NCBI GenBank assembly: GCA_963920525.1
Contig: OY986438.1
Span: forward strand, 72,796,346 to 72,860,345
Direction of reading: 5' to 3'
Length of the DNA: 64,000 nt
From: Dichetophora obliterata
Taxonomy: Eukaryota > Arthropoda > Insecta > Diptera > Sciomyzidae
Below are positions 9,118 to 20,450 of the stretch, piece by piece; position 1 is the first letter of the stretch; every line of letters starts with the position of its first letter. The notes under the pieces were generated by a model. The model worked only from the letters and a program-made list of their open reading frames with translations, was not told where the DNA came from and searched no databases. The translations under genes and the position numbers were made by a program.

Positions 9118-11816
9118 GTGAGCCGTAAGTTGAAGTTGTATTTTCAAAATATGTCCGGAATCAGAACAAAAGCTAATTCACTATTTAAATGGACTTCACA
9201 TTGTGATTATGACATTATTATTTTTGTTGAAACGTGGCTTAATTCCGATTTTTTTCCATGTAGAATTTTTTTGATTCTAAATTTTATCATGTTTACCGGA
9301 AAGATAGAGATGCCACTAAGACTGGTCTTTCTCGTGGAGGTGGTGTTCTCATTGCCGTTAAACATTCTTTAAGCTCAAGTATTTGCATATTGCCAAATGA
9401 TGATGCAGTATTGGATCAATTGTGTGTTTCGATTGCTGGGCCGTATGGAACACTGTACTTATGTGCATCTTATATACCACCTAACAGTTTGGATGAAATT
9501 TATGCAGCGCATGTGGATAATGTTCTATCTTTGCACTCTTCGTTAGCTAATAATAACTACCCGTGTGTGCTGGGGGACTTTAACCTCAACAAGATCATTT
9601 GGAAGTGGATTGCCAAAGACTTTATTTCGTCCAACATAAATCAATCTCATGAAGTAAATTTAATTGATAGCTTTCTTAGTATTGATTTGACGCAAATTAA
9701 CTCTTATGAAAATATGTTAAGTAGAATCTCAGACCTAATTTTCATCTCTAATAATATTAATTTTAGTTTATCAAAATGTCTTTGCTCTTTTTCACCTGCT
9801 GGCGTACATCACATTCCTTTAGATCTACAAATTGAATTTTATGAATTTATTTCCTCTCAGCAAGTAAATAATTCTTTTAATTTTAATTCGTGTAAATTTG
9901 ATCTCTTGGTAAAATTGTTTGATGAAATAAATTGGTGTGAATTATTTAATGGTCAAGATACTGCAACTTGCTTTGATATATTCAAGTCTCAAGTTATAAA
10001 TATCTGTAATGAAAATGTTCTTCGACTGCCGCGTAGATCACATAGATTACCTTGGTATACTGCTGGTCTTAAAAAACTAAAAAATTTGCGAAATAAATTT
10101 TCTAAACTTTATAAAACTACTAATGATTTAAATAAAAAATTTATATTCGAGCATTATTCGAAAGAGTTTAACTTCTTAAACAAATTCCTATACAATCAAT
10201 ACATCTTAAGAATTGAGTCTAATATTATTTCAAACCCCAAAGTCTTCTGGAATTATATTCCATCTAAAAAGGATGGGTTGCTTATTCCAACTTTTATGCA
10301 ATTAAATAGCAATAAATCAACTTCAATTGCTGAATCTGTTAATCTTTTCGCTGATTATTTTAAATCCAACTTTGTTAAAGATGATTCGTTGTTAAATCAC
10401 TCTGTGTTAGACTATGTGGATGAAGTTATTGACATTGGGTCAATTTCATTATCTGTTGATGATGTCAGTCATTCATTATATCTAATGAAGATGTCTGTTA
10501 AGGCTGACATTGATGGCTTATCGTCTATATTGCTCATTAAATGCTCTGCTGCGCTCGCAAAACCTCTTGGTTGGATTTTTAATAAATCCTTATCGTCTAG
10601 AACATTCATTGACTTTTGGAAAGTTATAGCGATTACGCCTGTCCTCAAGAGTGGATCTAAAAATGATGTTACAAACTACCGGCCTATCTCGAAGTTATCC
10701 AACGTTTCTAAACTTTTTGAATCCATTATTAAACCTAAGCTATACTTTCATGTTAAGAGACATATTTGCCTGGAACAACATGACTTCGTTTCTGGCAGGT
10801 CAACTGTGACTAATCTTGCTCTTTTTTCTAACTTTTGTATCTGGTTTCCAAGTTCATGCCTTGTATACGGATTTCTCGAAGGCATTTGATAAAGAATCTC
10901 ATATTTTGATTGCCAAACTTTGCAAAATGGGATTCCATTCGGATTTCCTTAATTGGATTAAGTCTTATTTAAGTGGTAGAGTGTGTTATGTAGCGATTAA
11001 TGATATTCACTTTTATTGCTATAGAGTTACCTCTGGAGTTCCTCAGGGAAGTATTCTTGGGCCTCTGTTATTTGTATTATTTATAAACGATATATGCAAA
11101 TGCTTTTGTAATTAAAAATTTATTTTATATGCGGATGACTTAAAGTTTTTTAGTAGGGTGAGTAGCTTGGTGGATGCTGAGTTGTTGCAATCTAACCTCA
11201 ATAATGTTTCGGATTGGAGTACTCGCAATGGGTTACCATTGAATATTAGTAAATGTTTGAATGCTTCGTTTAGCAAATCTTCTAGTTTTATTAGTACAAC
11301 CTATTTTATGTCAGATCTACCACTTAAAAAAGTTGTCAATATTCGTGATTTGGGAGTAATTTTTGACACGAAGTTCACGTTTGTAGAACATATGAATTTC
11401 ATAGTGCCTAGAGTCTATTCTCTCCTATCCTTTTTTCGGAGAAATAGTGCAGAATTTCAAGACCCTTATACTTTAAAAGCACTTTACAATTCATTGGTTC
11501 GTTCTCGGTTGGAGTACGCTGCTTTTATTTGGAATCCATCGTTTGCAATCTATCGTTTGCAATCCATTCGTTGAGATTAGAAAAAGTTCAGAAGATGGCC
11601 ACAAAATACATGTTAAAGCCTAGTCGTTTTTCTGAAAACTTACCTTCTTATACTGCTCGATGTTTGTTAATGGGCCTAAAGCCTCTTGAGACGAGGAGAA
11701 AAATAAATTCTTTGTTATTTGTATACGACATTATATCAGGTAATATTGATGATCCTTTTTTACTACAATTAATTAATTTATTTATTTATTTATATATATA
11801 TAAAATTTTGTTATAA
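9118..11816 (+). pseudogene. LINE ORF2: endonuclease plus reverse transcriptase, broken
   Basis: AP-type endonuclease blocks open the gene (LYFQNMSGIRTKANSLF near 9136, IIFVETWLNSDFF, later CASYIPPNS and VLGDFNLNK near 9570). The reverse transcriptase follows (NYRPISKLSNVSKLFESII near 10676, DFSKAFDKESHI near 10870, SGVPQGSILGPLLF near 11035, LYADDLKFF near 11128). Breaks seen: frame changes at about 9375, 10840 and 11570, and an in-frame TAA at 11113-11115 just before the YADD motif. The C-terminus runs into TTTA/TATA low-complexity sequence at 11760-11816, so its end is lost. No RNase H is present. Confidence 0.85.
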
Positions 11817-12157
11817 ATTTATTTTAAGCTTATTTGTAAGTGGTATTGGGCACTTTAATTATGCTCAAAGTGTTCTTAAATATTTGTTTAATCTTTGATT
11901 TATATTCTATTGTATAGAATTAATATGTATTCTAGTCTGTAAGGATTTTTTTCCATAGACTCAATAAAGAATCAATACTAATACTAATACTAAAATTGAT
12001 TAAAAAATGGCAGAAATATTTGTCAAAGGTCATCAATCGAAAAACAAACAAAATTGTGCACGTCTCCCCATCCAGCTCTTTCATTCGATACCTCATTCAT
12101 CATTCTACACCCCACTAATCCTGACATCTAAGAAGTCCTTACTGAAATAAATATATA

Positions 12158-12560
12158 GATATAAAACTACTTTTATATGGCAGTCCTATAAAATATTAAC
12201 ATTTACCGTTAAATTTGAAAACAAAAAGATTACTTAAAAGAAAAAGTTTGATACCCATATTGTATTCTTTGTTTAAAATATTTACATTTAAATTTATAAT
12301 ATTTATAGTATTTTCAATATTTACACAACTGTGCATTTTTTTAAAATGAATTATTAATTAAAAAACTTTATATTACAAAAAAAAAGTAACTAACTAAATT
12401 ATATAAGGATTAACAAACACAAGTATGGTAAAGAAACGGTTACGGAATCAATATCATATGAGTAAAAATTTGTTAAAATCAACAACAAAAAATGTTTTAT
12501 AATTTGTACAAAACGACGTGAAATACCAGTACCTTTCATTTGATGCCTAATTTGTGAATG
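12158..12560 (-). repeat. Right arm of a long inverted repeat (partner 5545-5915)
   Basis: Reverse-complement partner of 5545-5915; see that entry for shared landmarks. The match begins near TAAAACTACTTTTATATGGCAG and ends near GACGTGAAATACCAGTACC, and may continue weakly to 12650. Confidence 0.65.
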
Positions 12561-13431
12561 TTTCTTCTGTTGTAAAATTCAAGAAAACACTTGAAATCGA
12601 ACATCAAAGAAGACAGTCTATTTTTTTCGGAGCTCACCAAGTCGAGGTTTGCAGGTGCCCAAAAACATAATTTAAATAAAACAACATTCAAAATTGTACT
12701 AACTTAAAACAATTAGACACATTCAATAGTTTTGATTGAACACCTACAGACAAATTAAAATCGTAATCCAACAAAAAAAATTACACTTCATAAAAACTAT
12801 TAAGATTTATCATGACGCCCAAGAAGGGACTTGTTTCAATTGTGATGATTCTCCAATTTCGTTTTTAAAGGTCCTGTCTCAACAGTTTTGCCAGAGCTTA
12901 AAAACGCCACTGGCTCTTATTCTTATTATTTTCATTTTCAGCTGGCATAAAAAAATGCACATAGGCTTTAAAATAACTTGTCAGCTAATTGAAGCTTGTT
13001 AGAATAATGAAGTTTATTTGATGCTTGTTAAAATTATGTAACAGTATTCTTAAGTTTCTAAATCATATACAAATATATGCATAATCTTAATACATAGTGT
13101 TCAATATAATAACTTAAGTGCGTGTATGAAAGAAAAGTAAATATTTACTTAATGTGTAAGTGCGTAATGCAAATATATTACCCCGTCTCTGTGTACCCCT
13201 GGTCATTGTGAGTGGTGAAAAGCAAACGGCAAAAATATGTACATAGTTGCTTTCAATGTTATTTTGTACATAGTTTTGCACAAATAATAGTGCAAGCTTA
13301 AGTGTTATTTATAGTAATACTTAGTTGCTAAGTTGTAAGATAAAAATTATTTTTCCCCATCCTTAAGATAAAAATTATTTTTGTTTTTAAAATTATACAA
13401 TTAAATAAGTTAATATTTTTTTAAGAACAAA
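12561..13431. other. Non-coding stretch
   Basis: Only short shadow frames occur here and no motif is recognised. TGTACATAGTT occurs twice (near 13238 and 13266), as does AAGATAAAAATTATTTTT (13337 and 13367), so small duplications are present. Confidence 0.4.
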
Positions 13432-13579
13432 ATTATCAGCCAAAAAAGCGATATACCAAGAGGGGAGATCGTAGAAAAGAGAGAAGAGCACTTTTATCAT
13501 ACGCAACTCTGCTAAAGTTTAAGGCTTGACCAAAAATAAAATCCATTTGTTCTTAATTGTTCTGAATAACAATTCAGCG
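13432..13579 (+). repeat. Direct repeat, copy 1
   Basis: It starts ATTATCAGCCAAAAAAGCGA and ends GAATAACAATTCAGCG. A close second copy is at 14192-14327, and a partial third copy (starting TATCAGCCAAAAAAGCC) is at 14114-14160. The spacing of about 760 bp raises the idea of short LTRs, but no protein, primer site or TG..CA ends support that. Confidence 0.75.
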
Positions 13580-13923
13580 TCATATGAGTTCAGATGCGTT
13601 TACTCTCACATGTGTCGAATCATATGCAAGTTAAACAGTGGGTTGGTCACTGCTGAATCACTCAAGACTACTGAAATGCAGCTATTTCCGTAACAGGCCG
13701 TCTAGTCTGCTGTGTGATTGACTTTTTAGAAAGTTGTTGTTGTTGCTGTTGCCTTCTTTTCATAAATTACTTGACCTTAAATTCCAAATTTTAAGCTTGT
13801 AAAATCATGGAAAGGTCAAAATTAATTGCATAAATCTAAAATTTTTCTGGTAGAGCCCAACCAAATTATAAGTCAAATTGATTATCTTGTGTGCACAGAC
13901 ACACACATAATTAATATAATCTT

Positions 13924-14071
13924 ACCGGCTAATGTTGTAAATCAAAAACGCAAACAAACGACAAGTAAGACACAAGAAGCAATACTTTTTTCTATACTAA
14001 ATTCTTTTGCTTCTCGTGTCTTGATTATCGTTTTTTTTTTTTGCGTTTTCGATTTACAACATTAGGCGGTT
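13924..14071. repeat. Hairpin repeat with 60-bp arms
   Basis: Left arm 13924-13983 (ACCGGCTAATGTTGTAAATC...) is the near-perfect reverse complement of right arm 14009-14071, separated by a 25-base loop. It lies between the two direct repeats at 13432 and 14192 and is probably the collapsed ends of a small foldback element. Confidence 0.75.
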
Positions 14072-14191
14072 AGTTTCAAGCAAAGCTTAAACATTGTCCA
14101 CGCCATTTGATGGTATCAGCCAAAAAAGCCATTCACAAGAGATGTATGGTAAAGCTCTAAGCCTCGAAGCTTTAAGTCACGCCGCCTGGTA

Positions 14192-14327
14192 ATTATCAGC
14201 CAAAAAAGCTATTTACCAAGAAGGGGGATCGTAGAGAAGAGCAACTTTACTATACGCAACTCTGATAAAGTTTAAGGCTTGACCAAAAATAAACTTGTTC
14301 TGAATTTTTCTGAATAACAATTCAGCG
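14192..14327 (+). repeat. Direct repeat, copy 2
   Basis: Second copy of the repeat at 13432-13579, differing by small indels. It is followed by GCAGGGCACGG, where the first copy is followed by TCATATGAG. Confidence 0.75.
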
Positions 14328-14949
14328 CAGGGCACGGACTTTAGCACTATTGTGGAAGATCTACCATATTTTTTCAAAATTTTAATATTGTAAGGACCAA
14401 AACTACTGTGAAGTTTTGCTCTTACATGTTTAATACTAATGCAATCATTCTCTTTTCAGGTTCCCGCTGGGTTGTAGGTCGACCCAGAGTAAGGGAGAAT
14501 GTCCGAGTAGGCCCTAATGCCTACTGAGGACATGCCCAAGGAAGGTGTAGTAAGGCACGTCGTTTTCTTTTTAGGCTAAGATATTACTATTAAGTTAGGT
14601 TTAAGAATAATGAATTTTTAGGATTAAGAATAAAGATATTAATTTTATTTTATTTATCTTTATTAAAATATATTTTGGTTTGAAATACTATTTATTGTAT
14701 TTAAATGTGTATTAGAAAACATACACATTTAACAAAATAAACTGTTTTCTACTAGCTGAACAAATATCTTTTATTATCAATGCTAGATATATTAGAATAT
14801 GTGGGGTAATGTATATTATAATATAAAGATAAAAGCTTAACTCCAAATATAAAATAACATAGGACAACCAGAGTGTGTTTCTTATAGCAAGAAATCATAG
14901 GCATTACGCTACACATAGGTATAGGTAATGTAGGCACTCATTCCTACTG
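14328..14949. other. Non-coding stretch
   Basis: No gene is supported. 14461-14560 is locally GC-richer and carries repeated near-inverted AGTAGGCCCTAATGCCTACT. The rest is AT-rich with nothing identified. Confidence 0.35.
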
Positions 14950-15765
14950 GGATGACGATACCAAACATGAGTTGTTTTTATCGTCATGAGGTTCAAGGTT
15001 ATTATTAATTGCGCACCAGAGATTGGGTGCATATTAATAAAGTGGCGTGATGTATGCTTTAATGGTTTCTTTCTTATATTTGCATGTACTAACGGGACGA
15101 TCGGACGATGTCTAGCTAGAAGTGAACACCTGCAATGGAAAAAAACCCAAGTAGAGGAAGACAGTAGCAGGAGCCACACACGCCAGAACGAGATAGCTAA
15201 GGAGTCGGATACTCAACAGCGAGGTTCGAAGAAAAGAACTTGAGAGAAGTTCGGCATTCAGTCTTGTGCCGCGAAGAAGTTAAGTCATTCAGTCTTGTGC
15301 CGTGAACGAGTGAAGTTCAGTCAGTCTTGAGCCACGGATCAGTGAAGTTTATTTTAAATAGTGCCAAAACGCGAAGCCGAGTAGAAGTCTACATCAACAG
15401 TGGTTGACAACTAGGGCAGAACCGCGACGTCTATCAACAGCAGCAGCGACCGGACTTGGGAGCGCAGTCGAGTTGGCAGCAAGGACCTGCAACGTCGATA
15501 GCTCAGTCACGTCGAAGCAGCAGAGTATAGCGCCGACAGCGCAGTCATCGTCAGCAGCAGCAGAGAGTCAGCGCTGGTAGTGCAGCCACGACCGGCAGCG
15601 GCGAAGTTGCAATATCGACAGCGGCAAAAATTACCGCCAACAGCGCAGTCACGATCGGCAGCAACAGAATTACAGCGCCGATAGCATAATTGATAGTAGC
15701 AGCATCGCATCGGATCTTCGTGACGCACTCTACAACAACGACCATTGGAGTTCTAAGTATCACCC
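14950..15765 (+). other. GC-rich, CAG/CGAC-biased tract, possibly an LTR-element promoter or leader
   Basis: This tract differs sharply from the surrounding AT-rich DNA. 15241-15350 holds three degenerate units of about 36 bp built on AGTTNAGTCAGTCTTGTGCC. 15400-15720 is a run of degenerate units containing GACAGCGCAGTCACG and GGCAGCAACAG. There is no sustained coding frame on either strand beyond shadows. TCAGTC matches the insect Initiator consensus, so the tract could be a TATA-less transposon promoter with its leader. That is inference; LTR boundaries, a primer site and gag were not found. Confidence 0.35.
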
Positions 15766-15963
15766 CTTTATTTATATTAATTTAAAGATTTACTAAACTG
15801 AATATATTGTATAGATAATAAGTATTTTCGAATCATAACGTAATTTCTAATCTTACCAATATTAATTCCTTGCGTGTAAGCCTCACAGCTTTTGCAGAAC
15901 GGCCTCAGTGCCACAAAATCCCTAAAGATTTCCACGTATTCCCACTTTCCTCCTAACCTTTTG

Positions 15964-16506
15964 GTGCCTGCGTAAGATGAGACTAGTCGCACAGGTGCTC
16001 TGTTCCTAAACCCTGCGTAAGCCGAAATTATTTGCACAAGGGCTCCTTACCTTTTGGTACCTGCGTAAGATGAGACTAGTCGCACAGGTGCTCCCAAACC
16101 TATCTTAAAGTTAGCAATAACCACAGATATCCTTAATTTCCCACATATTTCCTCCTAACCTTTTGGTGCCTGCGTAAGATGAGACTAGTCGCACAGGTGC
16201 TCTGCTCCTAAAACCCTGCGTAAGCCGAAGTTATTCGCACAAGGGCCCCAACCTATTTGTACCTGCGTAAGATGAGACTAGTCGCACAGGTGCTCCCAAA
16301 CCTATCTTGAATATAGATCAATAGCCACAAGCACTCACCATTTCCCGCATATTCCCACTTATCCACCTAACCTTTTAGTGCCTGCGTAAGATGATACTAG
16401 TCGCTCAGGCACCCTGCTCCTAAATCCCTGCGTAAGACGAAATTATTCGCACAAGGGCTCCTTAATATTTTGTACCTGCGTAAGATGAGACTAGTCGCAC
16501 AGGTAC
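15964..16506 (+). repeat. Array of nine hairpins in three blocks of three
   Basis: Nine short units share TGCGTAAG...TAGTCGCACA-type cores, at about 15964, 16011, 16057, 16166, 16213, 16259, 16378, 16426 and 16472. Blocks repeat with periods of 202 and 212 bp, and within a block the order is always the same. Each unit folds: units 1, 4 and 7 pair GTGCCTG with CAGGTGC or CAGGCAC, units 3, 6 and 9 pair GTACCTG with CAGGTGC or CAGGTAC, and units 2, 5 and 8 pair CCCTG with CAAGGG. Units 7 and 9 show a compensatory G-C to A-T change in the stem. The spacers between blocks are less conserved. Confidence 0.8.
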
Positions 16507-17039
16507 TCCAACCTTAGAACCACTTCCATTGTTTAACCCATCTTCCCCGGCTGAGTACGTTAGAAAGATTTTAGTACACCAAATCAATGAGATTGCACGT
16601 AGGGACACAATCATCACACATTTAAATGCATAGTAAATTAAAATATTCATTGGTAAGATTTATTTAATTAAAATACAATCTAAAATTACAACATATTTTA
16701 CAAATAGAGTTTAATTAATTAATTAATGGTCGAGTAAACTATTGAAATAACTAGATTAGTTAGTCTTAAGATAGGTTAAGGAATTAAATTGTGAAATAAA
16801 AGCATTGTTGATTATAATTTAAAACCCAGAGTTTGATTTGGCGTTCGTAATTTATATAAATTTTTTTCCTATGAAATATTTCTAATAAGCTTTAAAGTTC
16901 CTTTTCTGTACTGAACAATATTAAATCTGAGTAACGAAACGGTTGGTAAACTATTATAGTTGCAAGCCAAATCTTTATTAAAGAATTTCGAGATGAAAAA
17001 AACATTCGAGTCTCCGGCAAAATTAATAAGATTTTCAGA
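16507..17039. other. AT-rich non-coding stretch
   Basis: Nothing was identified apart from ATTAATTAATTAATT low complexity near 16710. Confidence 0.4.
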
Positions 17040-17190
17040 ACTGTTGTAAATAATTTTTCACGCGGAAATAAAAAAGGGAGTTTATAAGCTACAATTTAAT
17101 TTTTTTTTATTTATTTAATTTTAAAGATACAACTCAAGAACATTTTGAAATTTTTTAATGCAAAGTTGTCGGTTTATCAACAAATTTGCT
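17040..17190 (+). repeat. Half copy of the 3749-4012 hairpin element
   Basis: It shares AATAATTTTTCACGCGGAA, AAGAACATTTTGAAA and TTTTTAATGCAAA with one arm of 3749-4012, and ends with CGGTTTATCAACAAATTTGC. It abuts and cuts off the 3' end of LINE A. Confidence 0.6.
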
Positions 17191-19078
17191 CATAAATGTG
17201 AGCTCATTTGTCTGGGCGCACCTATTGAGTTTTGTAAGACATTCTATGGCCAACCTGGAAGTGGTGTCTGTCCGTTGCATACACATAATCACAGACTGAT
17301 TGTCGAGAGCAATGACAATTTTCTTGCCATTGATCCGGCCATCATCAAGTGGTCCTCCCAACCTCCCAAACATCAGTACACAGGATAGGCTTAACTTTTC
17401 TGAGTGAACGCCTGCCCCGGCTCTGCCATTCATCAGAGAGCCGTCTGTGAATATACTGATATCGTTACCAATGATTTCTTTACAAACGGCTCCATCTGTT
17501 ATAAGAGTTTTATAACATTTTTCTGTTATTCTTACTCTCTGCTTTCCGTCCATAGCTATACACGCCTCCCTGACATCTCTCTGTCAGCATACCTAACAGC
17601 ACCTCCATTGCGCTTGTTGGAGTGGTGCGTATTGCACCTGTTATTCCAACACACGCCAGCCGTTGGACTCTGACCAGTCTCTTCTTAATGATTTTCTGTC
17701 TGACTTTTGTCCACCAAATCACCAAAGCATACGTGATGACAGGTCTAACCATCATATTGTAGATTCATTTCATAGCTTCTGGGTTTAGCCCCCATTTGAG
17801 ACCACAAACGCGTCTACACTGAAACAGAACCCTCTTGGCTCTTTGAATCCTATCTTCTACATGCTCCTTACAGTTCAGTTTGCTATCGAGGGTTACCCCT
17901 ACATATTTAACCTTCGTGGACATGTTGATTTCCGCTCCAAAAAGTCTGAGTGGTTCTCTCCTCAGGCCTACCCTCTTTCTAGTAAAGAGAATATTGTCTG
18001 ATTTGCTTGCATTTACGGTAAGGCCTTGTTCTCGACACCACTCCTCCACAATTCGTAGTGATGTCCACCTTCATGATGTCAGAAATGGTGTCAATGAACT
18101 TACCGCGGATCACCAACGCAATGTCATCTGCATACCCTATCGTGTGTATACCCGATTCATACAGTCTAACAAGAAGTTAGTCCACAGTGATGTTCCACAG
18201 GGTTGGCGATAACACCCCGCCCTGGGGACATCCTCTACTTGTTCTACCTCTAGTATTGACTCTACCATTCTGCATGTTGACAGCCCTGTGCTTGAGCATA
18301 TTGTCTACTCAATTTGCTATCATTGGGCTTACATTGCGCTCTGTCAGGGCACTCTTACCAATTCGAAAGACAACTTTCGCCTCTCTCCAGATTCTCGAAA
18401 CGTACCCAGTCGCTAGGCAAGCAAAGAATATACCCACAGCCTAGGTACAATGAGATCTTCCCCCCATTGCATCATAGCCGGAAATATACCGTCCATCCTT
18501 GATGTTTTGTACGGAGCAAATGAGCGTATAACACTCTTCATCCCGTCCATAGTGATCATTCTTTCGGCTTCCAGTCTGTCAACCCTGTGCATTCCTTTCT
18601 TCAAGGGTGTCCACGGGTCATCAGATTTACAACTTTCCGGAAAATGCACCTCCATCAGAACTTCCATTTTTCAGATCAGTCCCACTTTGGAGAATGTATC
18701 TTTTGAAACCATTTTCTGAAACCTACATGCTTCTGATGTAGTTTCCATCCCAGAACAGAAGTCTCTCTACGACTGGTTCTTCAGCTACCTTTTCTGTGCC
18801 TTGTAGTTTGCCCATGTTTCTGGGGTTCCTCCTCTCATGTGCAAAATGAAGGCCTTCCTAACCTTATTTTTCAAAGATTCGAGTTCCGTGCACCACCATG
18901 CCGTCGGATCACCCTCGTCTACTGAAAGTATAGGACATGCCACCTTGTAAGCTTCGAACATGGCCGAACTAAGATGTTTGAAATCTCTTTTTACTTCCGC
19001 CGTATTCCCTGGTACTTTTATCGCTTTTTGGGCCAGTGTTTCCCTCAACTTCGCCTTATATTTCACAGGATCTGTAAT
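17185..19078 (-). pseudogene. LINE A: LOA/I-like LINE ORF2 fragment (RT and RNase H)
   Basis: The order on the minus strand is a post-endonuclease linker (TAWWCTELESLKNKVRKAF near 18870), an RT entry motif SFAPYKTSRMDG (normally PYKSPGPDG, near 18520), RT core GCPQGGVLSP near 18220, YADDIAL near 18125, thumb (VKYVGVTLDSKLNCKEH near 17890), and RNase H (ISIFTDGSLMNGRAGAGV near 17450, then ALDNQSVI near 17310). Several frame changes separate these blocks. RNase H after RT marks the LOA/I group. The 3' end is cut near 17185 by a hairpin repeat; the 5' side is interrupted at 19078 by LINE B, and the endonuclease does not reappear beyond it. Confidence 0.8.
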
Positions 19079-20450
19079 TATTTATTTATTTTATTTATTT
19101 TTTTATTTAATTAAATGTAAGCGCTTGCAAGAAAAGACTTATAATTAAGCACCGATTACATATATGGCGATAATATCAACACAAAAATGCGAGATCTAAA
19201 ACATAATTTTAAATAAAATTTAAAGTTAAAATTACATATGGGAAAAAGTTAAACATTAACAATTGAAAGTAAAATTGAACCAAAGGTAATAACTGAGATT
19301 TATGACAAAAATACATAATAAGACAAACAAAAAACTAAAAAAACGGGGAAAATTAAAAGAATAAAATTAAAAGGAGATTAAAGGAGAGAAAACAAAAAAA
19401 CGAAAAGGAATAGCTTCACTTAAAGTGAAGACAAATAATCTAATAGCTTACATTTAAACAAGGTTGCATTGCAAATACGCTGTAAAGAGAATGGAAGCGA
19501 GTTCCAAAGACGTATAGAATTAACAAAAAACTGCCGTTCTGATGCCAAGCAGGTGTGTCTAGGTTGAACTAAGTTGTTACCGCGCTGAGATCTTAAAAAT
19601 TTGAATTTTTCATATAAATAAAGAGGTTCCTTAGTAAAAATTATTTTATGCAAGACTAACGCCTTCATGTTCATGACATGGTCAAAAGTCAAACCGAATA
19701 TTTGTTTGGCATACTGTGATAAGCGGGCAGTTCGTTTAAGTCCGAAGACATAACAAGCGATGTTGTTATAAGCAACGTTCAGCTTGCGCTTACTTGCAAA
19801 GTCACAGTATGCGAAAATTTCAGATCCATATAGTACGGTGGGAGCGAGATACGTTTTTGCCATTAGCATCCTAATTAAAGGGGGTGAAATATTGTGTAGC
19901 CCACAGGCTGCGGAGCACACCGAAGATTTTTCCTTCTGTGATATTGACATGATTTGTTCAATCCAAGGTACTTTTGAAAGTACTGCCCAAATTTTTTGAC
20001 GATTTCACGACCTCAATACATTATCCGTTTAGTATGACTTCAGGTAGGATTGAAGTGAAATTATGTTTCGAAGCTATAACTAAACATTTGGACTTGTTTG
20101 TATTGAGGCATAAACCATTAGCAGAAGCCCAATCATGAATTTTACGTACATTTTCATTCAAACTTGCGTCACAGGAGTGAACGTCAGACTTGCGACAGCT
20201 TGTATACAATTACATATCATCAGCGTACATTTGTATGCCACAAAGGTGCAGAATAGAGGGTAAGTCATTTATATAAACTGAGAATAAAAGCGGACCCATT
20301 ATAGAACCCTGAGGTACTCCACGGTTCACACTTAAAAAAATTGAGGTCGCGCAGCCGATATTCACTGCTTGAATTCTATTAGCAATGTATGGACTCATTA
20401 GTCGAGTAACAGTTGCGGAAAAATTAAATATGTAGGACAATTTTGAAAAC
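19079..20450 (-). pseudogene. LINE B: 5'-truncated Jockey/CR1-group LINE, RT C-terminal half
   Basis: Reading from 20450 downwards: KLSYIFNFSATVTRLMSPYI, RGVPQGSIMGPLLF near 20320, QMYADDM near 20220, ANGLCLNTNKSKCLV, and a long C-terminal frame 19950-19420 ending in SIRLWNSLPFSLQ. Frame breaks occur at 20209 and about 19950-20020. The 3' untranslated region runs to a TAAA-type tail at 19080-19115. The 5' end stops inside the palm domain, where it meets a gypsy fragment. The C-terminus resembles LINEs E and F (IRLWNSLPNYLK), so they belong to one clade. It is inserted into LINE A sequence. Confidence 0.8.

Larger units (their letters stand above)
7793..11998 (+). mobile_element. CR1-like LINE with PHD-type ORF1 (degenerate, near full length)
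   Basis: A non-LTR retrotransposon comprising ORF1 (7854-8957) and a broken ORF2 (about 9118-11816) with endonuclease and reverse transcriptase, a polyadenylation signal AATAAA at 11963-11968, and a short-period tail (ATACTA repeats, 11973-11992). Candidate flanking duplications are AAATTGAATTA near 7782 and AAATTGATTA near 11994, which differ by one base. It lies inside an inverted repeat (5545-5915 and 12158-12560). PHD-bearing ORF1 proteins are known from CR1-like elements, and LINE D (33.6-39.5 kb) is a relative. Confidence 0.85.

Noticed and set aside
12736..13002. 88-codon plus-strand frame
   Set aside because: No recognisable motif, AT-rich, no splice or promoter context, and no homologous copy in the window.
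13432..14327. Pair of short LTRs
   Set aside because: Direct repeats are only about 140 bp, with no TG..CA ends, primer site or retroelement protein between them.
15507..15763. Two overlapping Cys/Ala-rich frames on the minus strand
   Set aside because: Both are translations of the CAG/CGAC-biased tract in different frames, with no sign of a real protein.
15964..16506. CRISPR-like array of spaced repeats
   Set aside because: The genome is eukaryotic, the repeats are of three kinds with diverged copies, and spacers are themselves repeated between blocks.
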